From NCBI GenBank assembly GCA_020631355.1, contig JAHDHL010000005.1:4525-68524 (forward strand): 64,000 bases of DNA, given 5' to 3'. This document shows, piece by piece, positions 17,078-23,909 of this stretch (positions within the stretch are counted from its first letter, which is position 1; each line of letters opens with the position of its first letter). The stretch is from Saprospiraceae bacterium (GTDB lineage: Bacteria; Bacteroidota; Bacteroidia; Chitinophagales; Saprospiraceae). Both the position numbers and the translations under genes were made by a program. The notes below the pieces were generated by a model. The model searched no databases. It worked only from the letters and a program-made list of their open reading frames with translations, and was not told where the DNA came from.

Positions 17078-17240
17078 CCTTTTTGTAGGGATTTTTTCAA
17101 AAAAAATTCTCGCTATTCGCAACGTTCTATATAACAGGGAGAAATGGGGTTTGGTTCCCAAAAAATAGATTTTATTGTTGATTTATTTTAGGCATAAAAA
17201 TGGTTATCCCACGGCGGGAAATCAGTCTTGTGACAAATGA

Positions 17241-17762
17241 TTAATCAACTTCCCCCTTACTTTTTTCGTAATCCTCGATATATTCGGTAACGATACTGTT
17301 CACGATATCCTTGATATAGGATTTTTCCATACGGGCAATGGATTTGAGTTTTTCCACCTTATCCCTATCAAAGGAGAAAGTAACTCTCTTTTTCTTGGGT
17401 CTGGACGGGTCATTGGATTGCTCCGATATTTCCACTTCGCTGGATGTTACCGTTTGGCGAATCAATGCATCCAAGCCACTTAGGGTTCTCTTGATGCGTC
17501 CTCGTTGTATCTTACGTTTGGATTTAGCAACAGGTAGGGATTTTTTCTTCTTGGCACTATGTTTTTCCACAGATTCCTGAAGTGCTTCCTGGAGTAGGGA
17601 GTCCAGATCAGCAGTGAAATCCTTGGAGGATTTCTTTTTCTTACGGGTTGCTACCTTCGTATTGGGCTGTTCCTTATCCTTGGTAATGATACTCAACTCC
17701 TCTGAGTTTTGATCCTCACCAAAGATACTGTCCAGTCCTTGTATGAAATTTTTCTTAGCCAA
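17241..17762 (-). CDS. ParA-associated basic protein with C-terminal ribbon-helix-helix-like segment
   Basis: 173 residues. Residues 1-110 are low-complexity and highly basic, with a repeated short motif: FIQGLDSIFGED near the N-terminus, FTADLDSLLQEAL near 50-60 and TLSGLDALIRQTV near 93-105, that is L-D-[SA]-[IL] three times. The C-terminus, VTFSFDRDKVEKLKSIARME followed by SYIKDIVNSIVTEYI, reads as a strand-helix-helix ribbon-helix-helix DNA-binding fold. It lies 33 bases after parA on the same strand, the position of a centromere-binding partner. The three L-D repeats could be contacts for ParA or for itself (inference). Family not known to me. Confidence 0.68.
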   Translation of the reverse strand: MAKKNFIQGLDSIFGEDQNSEELSIITKDKEQPNTKVATRKKKKSSKDFTADLDSLLQEALQESVEKHSAKKKKSLPVAKSKRKIQRGRIKRTLSGLDALIRQTVTSSEVEISEQSNDPSRPKKKRVTFSFDRDKVEKLKSIARMEKSYIKDIVNSIVTEYIEDYEKSKGEVD

Positions 17763-17795
17763 TGTTATTTCCTTGTGATTTTCTCAGGTGTATGT

Positions 17796-18560
17796 TTAAG
17801 CTTCGACGGTTTCTTCCGTCCTTTCCAGTATTTCCTTGCATAATGCAAGGTAATCCTTGGCTCCATTACTGGATTTGTTGTAGTCAAAGATATCCTTTCG
17901 CTCGGTAGGAGCTTCTGCCAAAGCTACGTTATCACGGATATAGGTATTGAATACCTTGTCACCGAAATATTTCCTAATGGACTCGGCTACATTACGATTC
18001 AGTACTTTTCTCTTATCATACATGGTCGCAATTACCCCGCCAATCTGAAGTTTCTTATTCAAACGGTATCTCACCTTGTCTATGACCTGCTTGATTTTGA
18101 CCAAGCCTTGCAGAGCCAAGAATTCTGTCTGTAATGGTATATATACGAAATTACTGGAAGTCAGTGCATTCAGGGTCAATAGACCCAAGGACGGCGGACA
18201 ATCAATGATGATATAATCATATTCCTCAATGACGGTATCGAATAATTCCCTTAGTATGAATTCCCTACCGGCTTCGTTAATCAGTTCCATTTCGGCACCG
18301 GATAAGTCCAATGTCGATGTAATGACATCCAATCCCTCCTTGACCGTATACGGTTCCAAGTCGGCTTCACCTCTTATGGCTTCATAAATTGTGGATCTCT
18401 GACGTGGTATGCCAAGGGATAAGGTTAGGTTGGCTTGCGGATCCAAATCCACCAAAAGGGCCCTTTTACCCAATTCTACCAATCCTGCTCCTATATTGAT
18501 TGCGGATGTTGTTTTTCCGACTCCTCCTTTATGATTCAACAGTGAAATGATAATCCCCAT
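17796..18560 (-). CDS. parA: ParA-family ATPase
   Basis: 254 residues. The deviant Walker A motif is NHKGGVGKTT (residues 9-18), with the signature Lys before the GG. Walker A' is LLVDLDPQANLTLSLG (about 38-53), and the Walker B strand is YDYIIIDCPPSLGLLTLNAL (about 115-134). Length and motifs fit the small type Ib or Soj-like ParA ATPases without an N-terminal HTH. Such proteins move plasmids, chromosome origins or protein clusters over the nucleoid. The partner here is not ParB but the RHH-like protein downstream, and no replication gene is nearby. The cargo is therefore unclear: a decayed plasmid locus or a positioning system for a cellular complex. Confidence 0.9.
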   Translation of the reverse strand: MGIIISLLNHKGGVGKTTSAINIGAGLVELGKRALLVDLDPQANLTLSLGIPRQRSTIYEAIRGEADLEPYTVKEGLDVITSTLDLSGAEMELINEAGREFILRELFDTVIEEYDYIIIDCPPSLGLLTLNALTSSNFVYIPLQTEFLALQGLVKIKQVIDKVRYRLNKKLQIGGVIATMYDKRKVLNRNVAESIRKYFGDKVFNTYIRDNVALAEAPTERKDIFDYNKSSNGAKDYLALCKEILERTEETVEA

Positions 18561-18607
18561 TTCGCGCGTATGTTTTATTTACTTTGTTAGAAGTAATGGT
18601 TTCACTA

Positions 18608-18634
18608 CAAATATAACGAATTGTAGATTAACAA
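18608..18634 (-). promoter_or_regulatory. Putative parA promoter
   Basis: On the minus strand, TATATTTG (18615-18608) is a perfect -7 box about 48 bases before the parA start. A TTG lies at 18634-18632 with a 16-base spacer, shorter than usual. An 8-bp inverted repeat TAACAATG/CATTGTTA (18629-18636 and 18660-18667) overlaps the -33 region and could be the binding site of the downstream RHH-like protein. Confidence 0.5.
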
Positions 18635-18707
18635 TGTAATTATTTTTAATGTGTCAATTCATTGTTATGGGACATGCATGCTTGTATTATGATGGGATTG
18701 GATAGAA

Positions 18708-18743
18708 AAGTCCCCTTACGGTTCCATAACCGCAGGGGGACTT
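18708..18743 (-). terminator. Terminator after the peroxidase-fusion gene
   Basis: A 16-bp stem with one mismatch and one G-T pair (AAGTCCCC... with ...GGGGACTT) and the loop CCAT, 45 bases downstream of the gene ending at 18789. Confidence 0.75.
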
Positions 18744-18788
18744 CTTTCATTTAGATTCTAAGGCATTTACCTATTCCATGATATCGGA

Positions 18789-21350
18789 TTAATGCTTCAG
18801 TACCTTGATGGTCTCTATGATTCCGGTTGCGTCATGTACCTGAATCAGGTATATCCCCGAGGATAGACCCGCCATATCAAAGTATTGCTCATTGGTACGG
18901 GCAATGATCTGACCTGATGCATCCATTAGGGTATAATGCAGGTTGTCCTTTGTAGTCATGATGTGTACCTTTCCTATAACAGGATTAGGCGCAACACGAA
19001 TTGCAATCGGCCCATCTTCTGTCTCCGAACTGATCTGACCCTGTGTCATCCGAGCAGAGGAACAGGTCGCTTGGGCTTCATAAGCTCCTAAATCCACGAC
19101 TCCGAAAATCCTTGGATTTCCGTCAATATCCGTTTCTCCTGATGCTAGGGCATCATCACCCGCATCCACTGCCGGGGAGCATTCATTCAATGCATAATCT
19201 GAATCCAATAATAAATCACCTGCGGTAGCAGAATACAATGTATTCGTCCCTGTTCCTATTACACTACTTCCTTGGAAATAACAATGATTGTGATTGAAAT
19301 GCAGGGTGCCATTATTGAATGCCACGACATTCTTGTTGTGATTGATGTTCTGATGGGCGATGATGGAGTTGTTGATATTGAATGTAAGTACATCATTATA
19401 TCCGATTTGTAGTGTAATCAGGTTCTTATTGGCCACCTCACCCAGGATAGTCGTGTTGAATATATCACAAGTTTGATTCCTATTCGTAGCAATGGAGCCG
19501 ATGGCATTCGCATTAGCGGAATCATTATTGGCAATAATGGAATTCTCAATTTTGGTATATAATGAGTTATTGATTTCAATGGCACATCTGATAAGGGAAT
19601 TATTATTGATGATTCTCGTCCTATTGATGAACATTTGTGTTTCATTACTATGGTAAAGGGCGCTACCATAATTCGCTTCGTTCATCTCAATGCTACAATC
19701 CGTAATGGTGACATTCGGTGATAGAGTAGCGAACATCGCACCTCCATATAAGGCCTTGTTGTTACTGAGTGTTACGTCAGAAATGACGAACTCCGAACCA
19801 GAAGAATAGATACCTCCTCCCCGTGATCTGGCGAAAGAAGCCGCATTATCCGCATTGCCATCGGAAATAACGATACCATCCAATTTGACTTGGTTGACAT
19901 TCCTGATAAGGACGACATGAAATGAATTACCTGATGATGTGCCATCATTATCAATATCCCCTGATAGTATGGTAGGGTAGAGGGCCGGATTTCTTTCGCC
20001 TCCTCCTGATGGATAACCACCAAGGAGTTCTATTCCCTGTGGCATCTCAAAGGCAATTCCGCGAGCAGTATTGGTGGTTGGCTTATAGGTGCCTTGTGCT
20101 ATATGGACATCAAAATTATCTCCCATTGCCAGGGCATCCTGTAAATCCGTATAGGCATTTTCCCAATCGGAACCATCATTATTACCCGTAGCAGTCTCAT
20201 CGACGTAAATGTCATACATTCCATTCAATATGGTCAATGCACCATTTTCATCGAATGGATCGGACCATCTTTCATTGGTATATACGTCCGTGCCTGATAA
20301 GGTATGTAGAAATGCCACCACTGCATCCTTTTCGACTTGTGTCAGTTGTAGGTTTTGTCCTGGGCCACCCGGTCCGCCGCCCAATCTATTGTCCAGTCCC
20401 GGAACATTGGTAATCAAATTGTAATGGTCCATGACATCATCCAGGGTAGCCAGACTTCCATCATGCATGAATGGCCCGTTCTCTGTACCATCCGTTCTGG
20501 CAACATCCCTCAATGAGGGCGCTCGGGTATTGGTAAAATCGGTTAGTGTGGGGTTTCCGGCTACACCTACGACTCCATTATTCATACTATTGGGAACAAT
20601 ATCGAATTCAGGGGCACCATGGCAAACATTACAGTTGGCTCCTCCATTTTGGGGAGGAGTCATAAAGAGTTGCTTACCCATATTTTCCTGATTCGTGAAA
20701 TTAGGGAATGGAGCCCCCGGATTACCCGCCAAGGCAATCCCTGCATCATATTTGGAATCAAATGATTGTATACTCCTTACGAATTGTGCCAATGCCTCAC
20801 CTATTCTTTGTTCGGTAATTGTGGCGTCACCGTATGCAGCAGTAAAGAGTTCCTCATAATATTCTATCGCACTCAGCTTGGTGATGAGGTCATTGAAATC
20901 AGGGTCGCCATTCGTACCACTGAACCCCATTTCCACATGGTCCTGTATGGGTTGTGTGGTTTGGGCTTCCAGTGTGGCAGCCCTTTCGTCCCAGAAGAAT
21001 CGCACCTCATTGGCAAAGCGGGCATTTACCAATCTCATGGAATGTCTTCCGGTCAATCCTCCATCCAATCCTACACTCTGAATGGCAGGGTCACCAAAAG
21101 CGAATTCCTGTTGGTGGCAACTGGCACAGGCGATGGTGTTGTTATCCGAAAGATTCTTATCATAAAATAAGACCCGTCCCAGAGTAGCCGTTGTATTATT
21201 GATTTCGTTTCCTAAGGTCGTATTATCCTTTTGTATATAATTGGGAATGGTTTGGTTTGAGTAATCAAAAAGATTAGCCAAGTCGATTATTCCTGAAATT
21301 AGTGTGAGGGAGAATAGGGAAAAAATAATAAGGTAAATGATTCGCTTCAT
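18789..21350 (-). CDS. Dihaem cytochrome c peroxidase fused to a beta-helix domain and a T9SS sorting domain
   Basis: 853 residues. Residues 1-20 form a signal peptide or anchor. Residues ~45-355 are a MauG/CcpA-type dihaem peroxidase, with haem motifs CASCH (75-79) and CNVCH (240-244), a RFFWDERA segment (117-124) and a possible distal Met in FMHDGSL (294-300). The linker DGSDWENAYTDLQDALA (392-408) opens a right-handed parallel beta-helix region with many N-x-x-I turns (about 400-760). The last ~75 residues (RVAPNPVIGKVHI to the end) are a T9SS type A sorting domain. Stand-alone peroxidases of this family are about 330-450 residues and periplasmic; this one should be carried to the cell surface. 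Loading of haem c before export is implied. Confidence 0.9.
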   Translation of the reverse strand: MKRIIYLIIFSLFSLTLISGIIDLANLFDYSNQTIPNYIQKDNTTLGNEINNTTATLGRVLFYDKNLSDNNTIACASCHQQEFAFGDPAIQSVGLDGGLTGRHSMRLVNARFANEVRFFWDERAATLEAQTTQPIQDHVEMGFSGTNGDPDFNDLITKLSAIEYYEELFTAAYGDATITEQRIGEALAQFVRSIQSFDSKYDAGIALAGNPGAPFPNFTNQENMGKQLFMTPPQNGGANCNVCHGAPEFDIVPNSMNNGVVGVAGNPTLTDFTNTRAPSLRDVARTDGTENGPFMHDGSLATLDDVMDHYNLITNVPGLDNRLGGGPGGPGQNLQLTQVEKDAVVAFLHTLSGTDVYTNERWSDPFDENGALTILNGMYDIYVDETATGNNDGSDWENAYTDLQDALAMGDNFDVHIAQGTYKPTTNTARGIAFEMPQGIELLGGYPSGGGERNPALYPTILSGDIDNDGTSSGNSFHVVLIRNVNQVKLDGIVISDGNADNAASFARSRGGGIYSSGSEFVISDVTLSNNKALYGGAMFATLSPNVTITDCSIEMNEANYGSALYHSNETQMFINRTRIINNNSLIRCAIEINNSLYTKIENSIIANNDSANANAIGSIATNRNQTCDIFNTTILGEVANKNLITLQIGYNDVLTFNINNSIIAHQNINHNKNVVAFNNGTLHFNHNHCYFQGSSVIGTGTNTLYSATAGDLLLDSDYALNECSPAVDAGDDALASGETDIDGNPRIFGVVDLGAYEAQATCSSARMTQGQISSETEDGPIAIRVAPNPVIGKVHIMTTKDNLHYTLMDASGQIIARTNEQYFDMAGLSSGIYLIQVHDATGIIETIKVLKH

Positions 21351-21568
21351 GCCAAATGATTTTCGTTTGATAATTTATAATTCAGGGAGTATTTGTTGTT
21401 TGTAGTCAAGTTTGACCAGAATAACCACAGTATTATTCCTGCATTAACCATTATTTTTCAAATAACTATCATTATCTGAAATCGGGTAGGAATAGATGAG
21501 TTTTAAACTGGTTGGGAGGTGATTGGTGGCTTAATGCATATTGGATTGCAATATGTATTCCTTTTATC

Positions 21569-22201
21569 TTACTTTTTTATCAATGTTGCATCCTTGAGGA
21601 TATAATTCATATAATCAAGGTTGGTATCATTCAATTGTAGGGTTCCTCTGAATGTTAGGATGTCATCCATCTTGAATTCCTTGTGAATCTTATGGGTTTG
21701 TACATCCATTACGGATTCAGGCCCTGCACCGCCACAGAAAAAGCATTGGCTCATGGGATAGGCTGACAGGAAGTGTAATTTGCCTGTTTCTTCACCAAGG
21801 GGAATCACGTATCCTTTGATTTGTACCTTTTGTCCATCCAAGGCCTTGATATCATCATGGAATATGGGGAACATGAGCAGAAGGGTGTCACTTACTCTTT
21901 TATCTTCGAAAACAATTCTGGAAAGGTGTTGCCATTCCAGTACCAGATGGCCGTCTTCTTCTTCATACTTACTTTTATCCAGTGTAGGCTGTTGGTAGCC
22001 CGGAATATCCCTGAACGAAACGAGAATGTCATAGCCATTGGAATCCTTTTCTGATTTGGGAACTGTATCTACGGGGATTGCCTCAATCACCTCATCCAAG
22101 GTTTCGTGGTTGGCTTCGGCTATACTACCGTTTTGGCAGGAGTAGATAAGAATGGATAGAATAAAAGCTAGGAAATATTCAGTTCTCAATATTAATGGCA
22201 T
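21569..22201 (-). CDS. Lipoprotein of the DUF3299 type
   Basis: 210 residues from the ATG at 22201; the frame is also open from 22210, and TTG 22189 would give a tighter signal peptide. The signal peptide ends in a lipobox, LIYSC. The mature part contains LEWQHLSRIVFEDKR (about 80-94), MFPIFHDDIKALDGQKVQIK, then the hallmark FLSAYPMSQCFFCGGAGPES (about 147-166) with two closely spaced cysteines, and ends with RGTLQLNDTNLDYMNYIL. This matches DUF3299-like predicted lipoproteins with an OB-like fold and a possible metal or thiol site. Function unknown; monocistronic. Confidence 0.72.
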   Translation of the reverse strand: MPLILRTEYFLAFILSILIYSCQNGSIAEANHETLDEVIEAIPVDTVPKSEKDSNGYDILVSFRDIPGYQQPTLDKSKYEEEDGHLVLEWQHLSRIVFEDKRVSDTLLLMFPIFHDDIKALDGQKVQIKGYVIPLGEETGKLHFLSAYPMSQCFFCGGAGPESVMDVQTHKIHKEFKMDDILTFRGTLQLNDTNLDYMNYILKDATLIKK

Positions 22202-22207
22202 TTGCCA

Positions 22208-22215
22208 CAAATATA
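22208..22215 (-). promoter_or_regulatory. -7 box TATATTTG at the DUF3299-type gene
   Basis: A perfect TAnnTTTG box on the minus strand that overlaps the possible first codon (22210). Transcription would start near 22201, so the mRNA is either leaderless at ATG 22201 or translated from TTG 22189. No -33 TTG is present at the right distance. Confidence 0.45.
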
Positions 22216-22276
22216 ATTGTCTTATGTTTTAGGATTGTCTTTTGAATATGATAAATTATTGATATGTGAAATAAAA

Positions 22277-22302
22277 AAAGAGGTGGATACATCCACCTCT
22301 TT
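22277..22302 (-). terminator. Terminator after rplT
   Basis: An 11-bp stem (AAAGAGGTGGA with TCCACCTCTTT), a 4-base loop and an A7 run (T-run on the minus strand), 31 bases downstream of rplT. Confidence 0.88.
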
Positions 22303-22332
22303 CTATTTCATACCGTATGTTGCTCCAGCAAC

Positions 22333-22677
22333 TTATTTTGTGCTATCAACGATAGCCTTGAATGTTTCCGGGTGATTCATGGCCATATCAGCCAATACCT
22401 TTCTATTCAATTGGACATCCTTTTGGGATAGTTCGTGCATCAACTTGGAATAAGTCGTACCGTTCAAGCGAGCGGCTGCATTGATACGTGTGATCCATAA
22501 TCTACGGAAAGCACGTTTCTTATTTCTACGGTCACGGAATGCATATTGCAAACCTTTTTCTACAGCATTCTTTGCTACTGTGTAGACCTTTGATCTGGCG
22601 CCAAAGTAACCTTTGGCCATTTTCATGATTTTCCTACGTCTGTTTCTTGACGCTACATGATTGACTGAACGAGGCAT
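22333..22677 (-). CDS. rplT: 50S ribosomal protein L20
   Basis: 114 residues, the usual length. It begins [20 protein letters not shown] and shows the typical basic N-terminal extension, then [20 protein letters not shown] and [20 protein letters not shown], and ends in a short helix. It binds 23S rRNA early in large-subunit assembly, and in several bacteria also represses its own operon. It lies 95 bases downstream of rpmI, with a hairpin in the spacer. Confidence 0.98.
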   Translation of the reverse strand: MPRSVNHVASRNRRRKIMKMAKGYFGARSKVYTVAKNAVEKGLQYAFRDRRNKKRAFRRLWITRINAAARLNGTTYSKLMHELSQKDVQLNRKVLADMAMNHPETFKAIVDSTK

Positions 22678-22684
22678 AATTAAG

Positions 22685-22742
22685 ACTTTTTTGTTCGATA
22701 CAGGGGTTCCGTTCTTGAACGCTTTTTTCCTGTATCCTCGTT
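22685..22742 (-). promoter_or_regulatory. Hairpin in the rpmI-rplT spacer
   Basis: On the minus strand an outer 8-bp stem (GATACAGG with CCTGTATC) encloses an inner CGTTC-AA-GAACG hairpin, followed by an A-rich stretch. It lies directly before rplT, where it may control L20 translation or processing (inference). Confidence 0.5.
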
Positions 22743-22772
22743 AAAAAATCGGTTAAATGATAATTAATGGGA

Positions 22773-22967
22773 TTAGATACAAAGTAATGCTCTTACTCTT
22801 CTTGCATCACCGGCAGATAAAATATCCGGCCCTGTCAAGCGAGTCTTTGCCTTCTTGGATCTTTTCCTCAATAAGTGGCGCTTACCTGACTGGAAGTGTT
22901 TGATTTTACCCTTACCAGTCACCCTGAAACGCTTCTTTGCACTTGAGTGCGTCTTCATTTTAGGCAT
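22773..22967 (-). CDS. rpmI: 50S ribosomal protein L35
   Basis: 64 residues. MPKMKTHSSAKKRFRVTGKG is the signature start of L35, followed by KIKHFQSGKRHLLRKRSKKA and the ending VRALLCI. A small basic ribosomal protein that binds 23S rRNA. Second gene of the conserved infC-rpmI-rplT cluster. Confidence 0.98.
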   Translation of the reverse strand: MPKMKTHSSAKKRFRVTGKGKIKHFQSGKRHLLRKRSKKAKTRLTGPDILSAGDARRVRALLCI

Positions 22968-22999
22968 GATGACTTCATTTTATTTTTAAAAATGGAACG

Positions 23000-23007
23000 C
23001 AAATGTA
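23000..23007 (-). promoter_or_regulatory. -7 box TACATTTG before rpmI
   Basis: Perfect TAnnTTTG on the minus strand, 33 bases before the rpmI ATG and directly behind the hairpin at 23015-23058. The nearest TTG upstream is 25 bases away, longer than usual. It suggests that rpmI-rplT also has its own promoter. Confidence 0.5.
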
Positions 23008-23014
23008 TAACAAA

Positions 23015-23058
23015 ACAGCGAGAAATAAAAGGCAAGCAGCCATTTTATTTCCCGCTGT
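23015..23058 (-). terminator. Attenuator-like hairpin between infC and rpmI
   Basis: On the minus strand a 16-bp stem with a single A-C mismatch (ACAGCGGGAAATAAAA with TTTTATTTCTCGCTGT) and a 12-base loop is followed by TTTTGTTA, so it looks like an intrinsic terminator. A second imperfect 11-bp stem lies just upstream (23068-23078 with 23094-23104). Together they fill the 146-base spacer. Confidence 0.65.
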
Positions 23059-23113
23059 CGTATATGTACACTAAGGACTATTTTAATCTATTGGTCCTCA
23101 GTGTGATATGAGC

Positions 23114-23704
23114 TTATTTCTTACTCTTTTTCTTCGGTTGGATTGTAACGGACATTCTTCTTCCTTCCAATCTGGGAAGTGCCTCGGCCGAACCCAATTC
23201 CTCCAATTCCTTGATAAAGTTCAGAAGGAGTAATTCCCCTCTTTCCTTAAATACGATGGAACGTCCACGGAATTGGACGAATGCCTTAACCTTGTTACCA
23301 TCTTCCAGGAATCCTCTGGCATGCTTCAGTTTAAATTCGAAGTCATGCGTATCGGTATTGGGACCGAAACGGATTTCCTTGATGACTGTCTTGGCAGTTT
23401 TGGCCTTGAGTTCCTTTTCCTTTTTCTTCTTTTGGTATAGGAACTTCTTGTAATCAATGATTCGACAAACAGGTGGCTTGGCCTTAGGAGAGATTTCTAC
23501 CAAATCCAATTGCATGGTGTTGGCCCAATCCTGACATCTTCGAGTATCATAGATGCCCGGCTCGACGGTTCTGCCAGCTGCCTTACTGATGGCATCCATA
23601 TCATCACCAACCAGACGGATTTCAGGTACACGGATTTGATGGTTGATTCTGTGTTGGGGTCTTTCCCTTTCTTGTCGGTTATTCCTCTTAAATCTTTTAG
23701 CCAA
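23114..23704 (-). CDS. infC: Translation initiation factor IF-3, TTG start
   Basis: 196 residues. The N-domain runs to about 105 ([14 protein letters not shown], then [20 protein letters not shown] and [16 protein letters not shown], the basic inter-domain helix). The C-domain contains [20 protein letters not shown] and [20 protein letters not shown]. It stops in a lysine tail, [10 protein letters not shown]-3 binds the 30S subunit and checks the start codon. The frame has no ATG before residue 36. The likely start is TTG at 23704, directly preceded by ATA, with an in-frame TGA seven codons upstream of the TTG. A non-ATG infC start is the known basis of IF-3 autoregulation in other bacteria. 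Confidence 0.96.
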   Translation of the reverse strand: MAKRFKRNNRQERERPQHRINHQIRVPEIRLVGDDMDAISKAAGRTVEPGIYDTRRCQDWANTMQLDLVEISPKAKPPVCRIIDYKKFLYQKKKKEKELKAKTAKTVIKEIRFGPNTDTHDFEFKLKHARGFLEDGNKVKAFVQFRGRSIVFKERGELLLLNFIKELEELGSAEALPRLEGRRMSVTIQPKKKSKK

Positions 23705-23853
23705 TATAAAATTATTTAATGATCAATGGGCATTTAAGCCTTTAGTATACAATTAGTTCAACGTTTTGATAGGATGATTTAGTTCCCTCCTACAAGATTA
23801 TGACAAATATGGGTTTTTTTAGTCATAAAATAAAGGTGGAGGGTAAATAAAAA

Positions 23854-23887
23854 AATCAGTAGCCGCCAATATGGGCAACTACTGATT
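23854..23887 (-). terminator. Terminator after clpC
   Basis: A 9-bp stem (AATCAGTAG with CTACTGATT) with an inner GCC/GGC pairing. On the minus strand it is followed by a run of T with one A (TTTTTTATTTA). It lies 23 bases downstream of clpC. Confidence 0.8.
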
Positions 23888-23909
23888 CTATCACTCTATT
23901 TCGGACCAA

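Noticed and set aside
16946-17240. Integration site (att) at the tRNA-Lys 3' end
   Set aside because: No direct copy of the tRNA 3' end and no integrase in the window.
17241-18560. Integrated plasmid replicon
   Set aside because: Only the ParA and RHH-like genes are present; there is no replication protein, relaxase, integrase or att repeat near the tRNA-Lys gene.
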